Numbered from the stretch's first letter, positions 1-6,285 are shown. The stretch: 6,372 nt of DNA from Acidobacteria bacterium RIFCSPHIGHO2_01_FULL_67_28 (GCA_001766965.1 MEKM01000101.1:1-6372), one strand, 5' to 3'. The notes: generated by a model from the sequence alone, not told the origin. Numbers and translations: made by a program.

Positions 1-1813
1 CGCCGTTGTAGCGCCCGAGATAACAGGGGTCGTGGTAGGTGACGCGGCCGGCGAGCCGCCGCGCCGGGCGCAGCCGGCCGCTCGTGAGCAGCTCGGCCAG
101 CAGCTCCGTGTAGTGGAGGATCCGGTGCCGGCCGTGGTTCAGGTTGTATTCGTTCTTGAGCGTGTTGTAGACGTGCGGGTCGGTCGAGAAGAGGTCATTG
201 AACTTGGCCTGCTGGAGCGTCTGGGTGTTCTTCTCCCGCAGGACTTCGAACAGCCCCTCTTCGCCCACGCGCCGGGCGTCGTTGCCGGTGTTGCGCTCGG
301 TTTCGTAGAGGATGCCGTAGTCGAGGTGCGCGGCGTGCAGCACGCGCGCCAGCGACCGGGTGATGCCTTGCAGGGCGGGGTGGTAGCAGGCGTACTCGCC
401 CAGATACCACAGCCACTGCACCGGCTCCTGGCGGGCGTCCTTCGGCCGGAACTCGAGCCCTTGCGTCCAGACGGCGCGCTTGCGCTCCGATTGCCCGAAG
501 GAGTTGCCGTAGCGGCCCAGGTTGACCAAGGCTTCGGTCAGCTTCTCGTCGGTCTCGCCGCGCTGCACCAGGGCGCGGCGCAATTGCACGATCACAGGCA
601 CGTGCTCGACGCCCACCGGGCAAATGTCCATGCACGCCATGCAGGTGGTGCACGACCACAAGGACTCTCTCTTGATGAGGCTGCCCGCCAGGGCCAGCCC
701 GTCCAGGGCGGCCACGTGCGCTCCGAAGAGCACCTTCCGTCCGTCCACCTTCACGCGCTGCTGGTCGAGCCGCGCCCGCTCGGCGATGGCCAGGGCGTCG
801 GCGTACTCGCGCAAGTCGAGAATCAAATCGCGCGGAGAAAAGGGCAGCTCGGAGAGCTGGGCCGGGCAGGTGGCGTGGCAGCGCCCGCAGCGCGTGCAGG
901 CATCGAGGTCCAGCAGCTCCTTCCAGGTGAAATCCTCCAGCCGTTCGTAGCCGGGGGCGGCGGCGTCCACCGCGGGGGCGGGCAGGCGGCGGGCCGTGTC
1001 TTCGTCATGAAAGACGAGGTTGGCGAAATCGATGACGAGGTGAAACGCTTTGGAGTAAGGGATGTAAGCCACGAAACCCAGGGCCAGGAGGGCATGGCCC
1101 CACCAGACATAGAAGTGAGCCGGGTTCCCGCCCGTCACCCCCAGCCGCGCCACCCAACCGGCGGTGAGCCATCCCACCGGCGACCACGCCTCCTCGTAGG
1201 CGGGCCAGTCCCGGGAAATCCGCAGACCCTCTACGAGAAAGCCAGTCAGCGTCACGAAAAAGAGAAGCCCGAGAAAGATCCAGTCGTCCCAGATATACAG
1301 CGCGCGGTCGTAGCTCTCCGCCTCGGCATCGGCTCGGCGGTAATCAAGTTGAGGGAGGCGGAAGAATCCCCGCCGCACCGCCATCAGGATCAGGCCGACC
1401 AGGAGGGCCACCCCGAACAGGTCCAACAACAGCGAGTACCACAGGTAGAAATCGCCCTTCCAGAAGCGCCAGGCCGGGTGGAGCGGCCGGACCAGGTCGT
1501 AGTCAATGGTGAGGATGGCGGTGCCCAAGAAGAGGACAATGAACCCCCACATGATGGCCAGGTGGCCCAGGCCGGCGTAGAGGTCAGTGCGGGTCAAGGT
1601 GGCGTTGCGCGCCACCAGTTGCGCCGCGTGTACGATCCGCGCCGGCAAGCGGTCGAAGCGATTGACCGCCCGGCCGCGGCGGTACTTGCGGAGGCGCACG
1701 TACACACCCCAGCAGAAGACCAGGAGAGCCAGCACCGACAACACATAGAAAACCAGCTCCCAACCGAGACCCAGCCCGGCAAAGACTTCGCGCGTGGGCA
1801 GCTCAGGCGGCAC
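1..1813 (-). CDS. Membrane-bound ETF:(mena)quinone oxidoreductase-type protein: heme b membrane domain + 2x[4Fe-4S] + CCG domain (3' end cut off)
   Basis: 604 residues are visible with no stop; the C-terminus lies outside the window. About five membrane helices are visible: residues 18-38, 82-103, 123-144, 178-195 and 233-251. This is a NarI/DsrM-like domain; His84 (GLGHLAIMWG), His240 (WWGHALLALG) and His258 (KAFHLVID) are candidate heme b ligands. Two [4Fe-4S] motifs follow: CTRCGRCHATCP (Cys306/309/312/316) and CTTCMACMDICP (Cys388/391/394/398). A CCG region starts near 465. Its first half lacks the usual cysteines (ERNTGND, STDPH), while the second begins with DPCYLGRYNG (Cys597). This layout fits the family that oxidises reduced ETF and passes electrons to menaquinone (EMO, mycobacterial EtfD, DgcB-like proteins). 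The start is GTG at 1813, with GAGGAGG ten bases upstream; an in-frame stop lies a little further up. It overlaps etfA by 11 bp. About 100 residues, including the expected CCG-glycine motif, are probably missing. Confidence 0.92.
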   Translation of the reverse strand, partial: MPPELPTREVFAGLGLGWELVFYVLSVLALLVFCWGVYVRLRKYRRGRAVNRFDRLPARIVHAAQLVARNATLTRTDLYAGLGHLAIMWGFIVLFLGTAILTIDYDLVRPLHPAWRFWKGDFYLWYSLLLDLFGVALLVGLILMAVRRGFFRLPQLDYRRADAEAESYDRALYIWDDWIFLGLLFFVTLTGFLVEGLRISRDWPAYEEAWSPVGWLTAGWVARLGVTGGNPAHFYVWWGHALLALGFVAYIPYSKAFHLVIDFANLVFHDEDTARRLPAPAVDAAAPGYERLEDFTWKELLDLDACTRCGRCHATCPAQLSELPFSPRDLILDLREYADALAIAERARLDQQRVKVDGRKVLFGAHVAALDGLALAGSLIKRESLWSCTTCMACMDICPVGVEHVPVIVQLRRALVQRGETDEKLTEALVNLGRYGNSFGQSERKRAVWTQGLEFRPKDARQEPVQWLWYLGEYACYHPALQGITRSLARVLHAAHLDYGILYETERNTGNDARRVGEEGLFEVLREKNTQTLQQAKFNDLFSTDPHVYNTLKNEYNLNHGRHRILHYTELLAELLTSGRLRPARRLAGRVTYHDPCYLGRYNG

Positions 1814-2789
1814 GAGAGGCTTTCCTCCTCTTGATCTCCTCGGTCAACGCCGGCACGATGTCGAACAAGTCGGCGCACACCCCAAAATGGGCGATGGCGA
1901 AAATCGGCGCCCCTGGATCGGTGTTTACCGCGACAATCAGCTCGGAATTCCTCATCCCCTCCTGATGCTCGGGCGCCCCGCTGATGCCGAGGGCCAGGTA
2001 GAGCTTGGGCTTGACGCTGGCGCCGGACTTGCCCACCTGGCGGGAGAGCGGCAGCCAGCCCTGGTCAATCACCGGGCGCGACCCGCTGACGGCCCCGCCG
2101 AGCGCCGCCGCCAGCTCTTCGGCCAGGGCCAGGTTGTCCTGGTTTTGGATGCCACGGCCCACCGAGACCAGCACCGTCTGCTGGGTGATGTCCACGTCGC
2201 CCGCTTCCGGCTCCAAGTATTTCTTGAACTTCACCCGCGCCGCCTCCGCCAGCTCCACCGGGACCTCTTCGACCGCGGGCGCTTTTTCCCCGCGGCCTTT
2301 CTCCGCCGGGCGCGACCCGGGGAGGATGCCGAAGAGCGCCGGGGCGGCGCTGACCGCGGCGGTGGCCTCGACTTTGCCGCCGTAGAGCAGGCAGCGGGCT
2401 TGGAGCTTCCCATCGGCCGCGCGGACGTCCCGGCAGAAGTTCGCGCAGGGAAGCTCGAGCGCCGCCGGGAGCAAGCCGAGCACTTCCCAGGAGATGTTGG
2501 TCAGCGGCACGAGCAGGCAGCGCGGCTGCCGGGCTTTCACGAGTTGCGCCAGCGCGTAGGTGTAGGGCTCCAGCGCCGGCTCGGCCAACGCCGGGTGATC
2601 CACCAGCACGACGCTCTCCGCCGCGCCCAACTGCGGCGTCAAGGATTTCACCTGGTGGCCGAGCAGCACCGCCTGGAGCGGCACCCCCAACTCCGCCGCC
2701 AGCTCCCGCCCCAGCGCCAGCAGCTCATAGGTGGTTTCCGACACCTGACCCCGCCAGGTTTCCGCCAGTACCCAGACGTTTCCGGCCAT
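1803..2789 (-). CDS. etfA: Electron transfer flavoprotein subunit alpha
   Basis: A 328-residue ETF alpha subunit, normal length, carrying the FAD that shuttles electrons from flavin dehydrogenases to an ETF:quinone oxidoreductase. Residues 1-155 form the N-terminal alpha/beta domain (MAGNVWVLAE). A charged linker follows at about 160-180. The C-terminal FAD domain begins near 207 with VSVGRGIQNQDN. Typical FAD-site pieces are GSRPVIDQGWLP (236-247), QVGKSG (251-256), LYLALGISGAPEHQEGM (263-279) and VNTDPGAPIF (288-297). The usual GxxQH is here GAPEH, so Glu274-His275 replaces Gln-His; I recall similar forms in ETFs that travel with membrane FeS oxidoreductases. The gene starts 12 bp after etfB with GGAGG seven bases before the ATG, and overlaps the next gene by 11 bp. 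Dimer partner: the EtfB above; likely acceptor: the membrane protein below. Confidence 0.96.
   Translation of the reverse strand: MAGNVWVLAETWRGQVSETTYELLALGRELAAELGVPLQAVLLGHQVKSLTPQLGAAESVVLVDHPALAEPALEPYTYALAQLVKARQPRCLLVPLTNISWEVLGLLPAALELPCANFCRDVRAADGKLQARCLLYGGKVEATAAVSAAPALFGILPGSRPAEKGRGEKAPAVEEVPVELAEAARVKFKKYLEPEAGDVDITQQTVLVSVGRGIQNQDNLALAEELAAALGGAVSGSRPVIDQGWLPLSRQVGKSGASVKPKLYLALGISGAPEHQEGMRNSELIVAVNTDPGAPIFAIAHFGVCADLFDIVPALTEEIKRRKASRAA
1824..1830 (-). promoter_or_regulatory. Ribosome binding site supporting the GTG start of the membrane oxidoreductase
   Basis: GAGGAGG on the minus strand within the last codons of etfA, ten bases before the GTG at 1813. No ATG gives a full first membrane helix in this frame, so this site decides the start. 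Confidence 0.65.
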
Positions 2790-2796
2790 GGCTTCG

Positions 2797-2801
2797 CCTC
2801 C
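2797..2801 (-). promoter_or_regulatory. Ribosome binding site of etfA
   Basis: GGAGG on the minus strand in the 12-bp gap between etfB and etfA, seven bases before the ATG at 2789. Confidence 0.75.
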
Positions 2802-3569
2802 CTAGAGCACGCCGCGCTCGAGCAGGATTCCGCAGAGCTTGCCGGCCGCTTCTGCGGGCGACCCGGTGAGCATTTCCGCGTGCCCGGCGGCTTCCGGCTT
2901 CGCCAGTTGCAGCACTTCGACCAGCGCCGCCGCCGGCGCGCCGGCGGCGGGCACGGTTTCGATCTTTTGCGTCTTCATGGCGGCGCGCACCTTGGCCACC
3001 GGGATGTAGCGCGGCGGCTTCTCCGCCGCCTGGATGCCGAGCACGGCGGGCAGCGTCATCTCGAACTCGCCCCGCACCCCGCCCGCGAATTCCTTCGTGA
3101 CCGTGGCGCGGCCCGCGGCCTCGAGCTTCACCTGGGTCACCAAGCCCAAGTAGGGGAGCTGCAACTCATGCGCCAGGATGGCGGCCAGTTGTCCGTCCAC
3201 GTCGTCAATCGCCTGGCAGCCGGCGAGGAGGAGGTCGGCCGGCAGGAAGCGGGGAAGAAGCTGCGCTAGGAGCTTGGCCGCGGCCCGGGTTGAGAAGTCG
3301 GACGTGAAACCGGTGATTTTCACCGCCCGGTCGGCGCCCTTGGCCAGGGCGGTAAAGAGCGCCTCATCCACTTCCGGCGCCTCCGGGGCGACGGCGACGA
3401 CGGCGCCGCCGTGGCGCTCCTTGAGCAGGACGGCCTCCTCCAGGGCATGGGCGTCGCGCTCGTTGACGATGAGCCGCAGGAACTCGGCGTTCAGCGACTT
3501 CCCGTCCGGGGCCACCTCGAGTTCTTCGACGACGTCGGGCACCATCTTCAGCAGCACCACAATGTTCAT
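2802..3569 (-). CDS. etfB: Electron transfer flavoprotein subunit beta
   Basis: A 255-residue ETF beta subunit, the usual length. It forms the ETF heterodimer with the alpha subunit encoded next and binds AMP, or a second FAD in bifurcating ETFs. Family signs are the start MNIVVLLKMVPD, the NERDAHALEEAVLLKE segment (residues 37-52), which matches the NPxDxxALEEA region of EtfB, and the nucleotide-binding stretch around residues 110-140 (ADLLLAGCQAIDD followed by DGQLAAILA). The open frame extends upstream to 3806, but that part overlaps the preceding gene and is not ETF-like. ATG at 3569 overlaps the preceding TGA and has GGAGG seven bases upstream. Residues 207-217 form an Ala/Gly/Pro-rich linker whose DNA is a perfect palindrome. 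Sequence alone does not tell whether this ETF bifurcates; linkage to a membrane ETF:quinone oxidoreductase suggests an ordinary carrier toward quinone. Confidence 0.95.
   Translation of the reverse strand: MNIVVLLKMVPDVVEELEVAPDGKSLNAEFLRLIVNERDAHALEEAVLLKERHGGAVVAVAPEAPEVDEALFTALAKGADRAVKITGFTSDFSTRAAAKLLAQLLPRFLPADLLLAGCQAIDDVDGQLAAILAHELQLPYLGLVTQVKLEAAGRATVTKEFAGGVRGEFEMTLPAVLGIQAAEKPPRYIPVAKVRAAMKTQKIETVPAAGAPAAALVEVLQLAKPEAAGHAEMLTGSPAEAAGKLCGILLERGVL
2927..2950. repeat. Perfect 24-bp palindrome inside etfB
   Basis: Twelve bases on each side of the centre between 2938 and 2939 are exact inverted copies, around a GGCGCGCC core. It codes for the Ala/Gly/Pro linker of EtfB. It is all G and C and has no loop, so a chance product of Ala/Gly codons in GC-rich DNA is the simplest reading. 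Confidence 0.5.
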
Positions 3570-4780
3570 GGCTGAACCTCCAGGGACTCGGCCAGCAGCT
3601 CCATGACGTCGCGCACCACCATCTTCTTGTCGTGACCGAGCACCTTCAGGGCGTCTTCGAAGCGCGAGATCTCGTAGTCGCAGGAGACCGCCAGCACGTC
3701 GGCGCCGGTGGCCACCGCTTCTTTCACGCGGCGCTCGGACAGCCGCTCGTAGCCCTTGGTCTTGTAATAGGTGTCGAGCCACATGCCGCCGCCACCCCCG
3801 CCGCAACAGATGGAGTTAACGCGGTTGTGGGTCATGTCGACGAGCTTGACGCCGGGGATGGCGGTGAGCAGGGCCCGCGGCTCGTCGTAGAAATTGTTGT
3901 GCCGCCCCAGGCAGCAGGAGTCCTGGTAGGTGACGGTGTAGTCGAGCCTGCGCTTCAGGAGCGGCCGCAGCTTCTCCAGGTGCCGGGCCACATAGGGGGT
4001 GGTGTGCTCGAGCGCATAGTTGAACCCGACGATGGGGTAGCGGATCTTGAAGGCGTCGTAGGCGTGCGGGCAGGAGGTGACGATGCGGTTGAACTTGTAC
4101 TTGGAGAACACCGTCATGTTGTAGTCCATCAGGGTGTCGAACAGGCCCGGCTCCCAGGTGAGCCGGCCGCACTCCCCGGCGCACTTCTCCTCGTTGCCCA
4201 GGATGGCGAAGTCCACTCCCAGGGCGTGCATGACCCGGGCGGTGGCGCGGGCGTTGTCCTGCCCGCGCGGGTAGAAGGAGCAGTAACACTCGACGAACCA
4301 CAGCACGTCCACCGGCCGCGGGTCGGTGGGGAGCTGGCGGATGGGCACGCCGGCCGTGGCCGTCCAGGCGGCGCGCTTGCGGGGCGACTCGCCCATGGGA
4401 TTGCCATAGCGCAGTTTGTTTTCGAGCGCCTTCTGCAGCTCGGCGGGCAGCTCCGGGTGGCGGGCGAGGACCTGCTCTTTGGCGAGCGGCAAGAGCACAC
4501 CGGTCAAATCAATCTGCCGGGGGCACTTGGCCTTGCAGGCGTAGCAGGCCACGCAGGCGAGCAGGCTGTCGTTGGTGAACACTTTTTCCACCAGGCCGGC
4601 GCGCAGCAGGGCGATGATGCGCCGGGGCGGATAGTCCATCTGCTCCCCATAGGGACAGGTGGCGACACAGGCGCCGCATTGCAGGCAGGTCAACACGCGG
4701 CGCCCCTCGGGCGTGTGGAAGAGGTTCTCCAGCGTGATCTCGCAGGGCGGTTCCATCGTCCTGGCGGCTGCTGTAGCCAT
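3566..4780 (-). CDS. Soluble HdrD/GlpC-like FeS oxidoreductase (2x[4Fe-4S] + two CCG domains)
   Basis: A 404-residue FeS protein resembling HdrD, GlpC and the FeS oxidoreductases found beside ETF genes, with no membrane segment. The N-terminal third holds two [4Fe-4S] motifs: CLQCGACVATCP (Cys32/35/38/42) and CVACYACKAKCP (Cys76/79/82/86). Two CCG domains follow, both with fewer cysteines than HdrB. The first has Cys165 (FVEC), Cys200 (EKCAGE) and Cys237 (TSCPHAY). The second has Cys289-Cys290 (DSCCLGR), Cys325-Cys326 before a six-glycine run, and Cys367 in SCDYE, where the second Cys of CxxC is lost. The ATG at 4780 is preferred over Met9 because GAGGAGG lies just upstream. The gene starts 15 bp after hdrB and its stop overlaps etfB (ATGA), linking the Hdr genes to the ETF. 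Probable role: FeS relay between the ETF and the Hdr-like partners or another acceptor. Family clear, reaction unknown. Confidence 0.9.
   Translation of the reverse strand: MATAAARTMEPPCEITLENLFHTPEGRRVLTCLQCGACVATCPYGEQMDYPPRRIIALLRAGLVEKVFTNDSLLACVACYACKAKCPRQIDLTGVLLPLAKEQVLARHPELPAELQKALENKLRYGNPMGESPRKRAAWTATAGVPIRQLPTDPRPVDVLWFVECYCSFYPRGQDNARATARVMHALGVDFAILGNEEKCAGECGRLTWEPGLFDTLMDYNMTVFSKYKFNRIVTSCPHAYDAFKIRYPIVGFNYALEHTTPYVARHLEKLRPLLKRRLDYTVTYQDSCCLGRHNNFYDEPRALLTAIPGVKLVDMTHNRVNSICCGGGGGGMWLDTYYKTKGYERLSERRVKEAVATGADVLAVSCDYEISRFEDALKVLGHDKKMVVRDVMELLAESLEVQP
3577..3581 (-). promoter_or_regulatory. Ribosome binding site that fixes the etfB start
   Basis: GGAGG on the minus strand inside the end of the HdrD-like gene, seven bases before the ATG at 3569. 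It supports that start over the longer open frame reaching 3806. Confidence 0.7.
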
Positions 4781-4790
4781 CGCGGTTGCT

Positions 4791-4797
4791 CCTCCTC
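4791..4797 (-). promoter_or_regulatory. Ribosome binding site of the HdrD-like gene
   Basis: GAGGAGG on the minus strand, ten bases before the ATG at 4780 (the AGGAG variant at 4789-4793 is eight bases away). It overlaps the hdrB TGA (4798-4796), consistent with re-initiation by ribosomes finishing hdrB, and favours Met1 over Met9. Confidence 0.65.
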
Positions 4798-5683
4798 ACA
4801 CGGTGGATGTGGCCCGCGCCAGCCCCCGCTCGGCCAAACACGGCTCGACCGGCACCAGGCTGCGCTGCAAGCCCAGTTGTTTCGGCGGGAGGCCGAACGC
4901 CAGGCCGAGGATCTGGGTGAAATACAGGACCGGAATGTGGATGGGCTCGAGCTCGCGGGCAATCTGGTCCTGGAAGGCCTCCAGGTTGAACTGGCAGAGA
5001 GAGCAGACCACGCTGATGACGTCGGCCTGCCGCGCCCGGGCCTCGTGGAGCAGGGTGTGCACAAGATGGAGGCCGACTTCCGGCAGCGTGCCCTTCTGCG
5101 TGCCGCCGCAGCAGCGGGTCTTCAGGGAAAAATCCACCACGGTCGCTCCCGTGGCCGCCAGCAGCCGGTCCATGGCCTGGGGGTGATGCTGGTCGTCGAA
5201 GGTGGCGTAGGGCCGCACGATCTGGCAGCCGTAATAGGGCGCGACCCGCAGGCCGGTGAGCGGGCGCACGACCCGCCGGGCGATGGCTTCCGCTCCGACG
5301 TCGTGCGCCAGGACGTCGAGCGGGTGGCGCACCTTGACGCGGTCGCCGTAAGCGAGCCCCGCCGCGGTGAGCGCGCCGTGCACGACCCGCTTGATCCCCG
5401 GGTACTCGCGCATGTAGCGCTGGCACTTGTTCAGCACCAGGTAACAGCCGCTGCAGGGCGTAATCAGGTCGCCGGGGAGGCGCTCGGCCAGAGCCAGGTT
5501 GCGCGCCGCCAGGGCGAAGGCCTGGAGCTGGTCGACCGACATATAGGCGGTGGCGCCGCAGCAGTTCCAGTCTTCAAGCATCTCCAGCTCGACCCCCAGC
5601 GCCTGGAAGACGGCGAGCAGCGACTCCTCGTAGGCGCGCGCCGTGCCCCGCAGGGAGCAGCCCGGATAGTAGGTGTACTTCAT
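4796..5683 (-). CDS. hdrB: HdrB-like heterodisulfide reductase subunit B (two CCG domains)
   Basis: A 295-residue protein of the HdrB family, whose two cysteine-rich CCG domains hold non-cubane FeS clusters that reduce disulfides in methanogen Hdr. It starts MKYTYYPGCSL, the usual HdrB N-terminus. Both CCG sets are complete: Cys9, Cys41-Cys42, Cys77/Cys80 in the first half (PGC, NCCG, CSGC) and Cys153, Cys191-Cys192, Cys227/Cys230 in the second (YGC, RCCGG, CSLC). All ten expected ligands are therefore present, which argues for a working disulfide-reductase-type site. The open frame continues upstream to 6343, but that stretch lies antiparallel or out of frame with hdrC and is not protein-like. 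The ATG at 5683 overlaps the hdrC stop and has AAGGAG eight bases upstream. Likely partners are HdrC and, through it, a flavoprotein; none of the HdrA type is in the window. Physiological substrate unknown. Confidence 0.94.
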   Translation of the reverse strand: MKYTYYPGCSLRGTARAYEESLLAVFQALGVELEMLEDWNCCGATAYMSVDQLQAFALAARNLALAERLPGDLITPCSGCYLVLNKCQRYMREYPGIKRVVHGALTAAGLAYGDRVKVRHPLDVLAHDVGAEAIARRVVRPLTGLRVAPYYGCQIVRPYATFDDQHHPQAMDRLLAATGATVVDFSLKTRCCGGTQKGTLPEVGLHLVHTLLHEARARQADVISVVCSLCQFNLEAFQDQIARELEPIHIPVLYFTQILGLAFGLPPKQLGLQRSLVPVEPCLAERGLARATSTV

Positions 5684-6270
5684 GCTGCCAGCTCCTTGCG
5701 CCCGGCTTCCACCGCGTCCAGCAGGGCGGCGATTTCTTTCCGCCGCTCCACGCTTTCGGCGCGCAGGCGGAAACGCCCCGTGCGCAGCAGACGGAGCCCC
5801 AGCCGCCACATCCGCAGCAGGCGCCACCGCGAGGTGCGGAGGAAGACGCGGAGGACGAGCCGGATTTCCGTCACCCGCCCGGTGCGGCGCACCATGCGGG
5901 TGAACTCCTGCGCCAGCACCGGGATGGCGAAGCCCCTGGGGTAGGCGCCTTCCTGGATGGCCCGCCGCTTCAGGGCGTACATGATCTCCGAGGCCCTGAT
6001 GGCGCGGGGGCACTCCACCATGCAGGCGTAGCAGCTGGTGCAGAGCCAGATGGTCAGGCTGCTCAACACGTCCTTCTTGAAGCCTTCCCGCGCCATGTGC
6101 ATCAGGCGCCGCGGGGTGTAGTCCATGTAGGGCGCCAGGGGACAACTGGCGCTGCACAGCCCGCACTGCATGCAGCTCCGAATGCGTTCGCTGCCGGCGA
6201 AGTGCGTCACCCACTGCGCGAACTCGGGGTCGCGCTCGGATTCCCAGCGGAGGATAGGCGCCGACGCCAT
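5680..6270 (-). CDS. hdrC: HdrC-like heterodisulfide reductase subunit C (2x[4Fe-4S])
   Basis: A 196-residue electron-transfer protein of the HdrC family, expected to carry two [4Fe-4S] clusters and pass electrons to the HdrB encoded next. Two ferredoxin motifs are visible: CMQCGLCSASCP (Cys33/36/39/43) and CTSCYACMVECP (Cys77/80/83/87), separated by an MDYTPRR stretch. Length is normal for HdrC. Residues 125-170 are very arginine-rich (16 Arg, one acidic residue) with Leu, Trp and Phe between them, suggesting a basic amphipathic helix for docking or membrane-surface contact. The ATG at 6270 follows an AAGGAGG six bases upstream. The stop overlaps the hdrB start (ATGA, 5683-5680), so the two products are probably made together and form a complex. 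In methanogens HdrBC works with HdrA on CoM-S-S-CoB; the bacterial substrate is unknown. Family assignment is strong, exact role is inferred. Confidence 0.93.
   Translation of the reverse strand: MASAPILRWESERDPEFAQWVTHFAGSERIRSCMQCGLCSASCPLAPYMDYTPRRLMHMAREGFKKDVLSSLTIWLCTSCYACMVECPRAIRASEIMYALKRRAIQEGAYPRGFAIPVLAQEFTRMVRRTGRVTEIRLVLRVFLRTSRWRLLRMWRLGLRLLRTGRFRLRAESVERRKEIAALLDAVEAGRKELAA
5692..5697 (-). promoter_or_regulatory. Ribosome binding site that fixes the hdrB start
   Basis: AAGGAG on the minus strand inside the last codons of hdrC, eight bases before the ATG at 5683. It decides against the much longer open frame that reaches 6343. Confidence 0.7.
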
Positions 6271-6276
6271 GCCAGG

Positions 6277-6283
6277 CCTCCTT
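6277..6283 (-). promoter_or_regulatory. Ribosome binding site of hdrC
   Basis: AAGGAGG on the minus strand, six bases before the ATG at 6270. It supports this start and lies in the 15-bp gap after the preceding stop codon. Confidence 0.75.
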
Positions 6284-6285
6284 CC

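Noticed and set aside
195..1187. Several 60-154-codon minus-strand frames (195-659, 823-1110, 1005-1187)
   Set aside because: They are alternate frames of the membrane oxidoreductase. The true frame is unbroken here, so there is no frameshift or pseudogene.
32..1834. 600-codon open frame on the plus strand
   Set aside because: It is the antisense shadow of the membrane oxidoreductase, whose minus-strand frame shows membrane helices, two ferredoxin motifs and a CCG motif.
1794..3269. 491-codon open frame on the plus strand
   Set aside because: It is opposite etfA and etfB and its product is an Arg/His/Gln-rich mix with no domain.
3570..3806. Upstream extension of the EtfB frame (334 residues in all)
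   Set aside because: ETF beta begins at MNIVVLLK with a good ribosome binding site; the extension overlaps the end of the HdrD-like gene and is Arg-rich without homology.
4509..5426. 305-codon minus-strand open frame across the HdrB/HdrD-like junction
   Set aside because: It is the wrong frame of two well-supported genes and its product is Ala/Arg/Gly/Pro-rich without motifs.
3632..5944. 770-codon open frame on the plus strand
   Set aside because: It lies opposite the HdrB and HdrD-like genes, whose motifs are unmistakable. Its product is a low-complexity Gly/Arg/Gln/His mix with no recognisable domain. Long antisense frames are common in GC-rich DNA.
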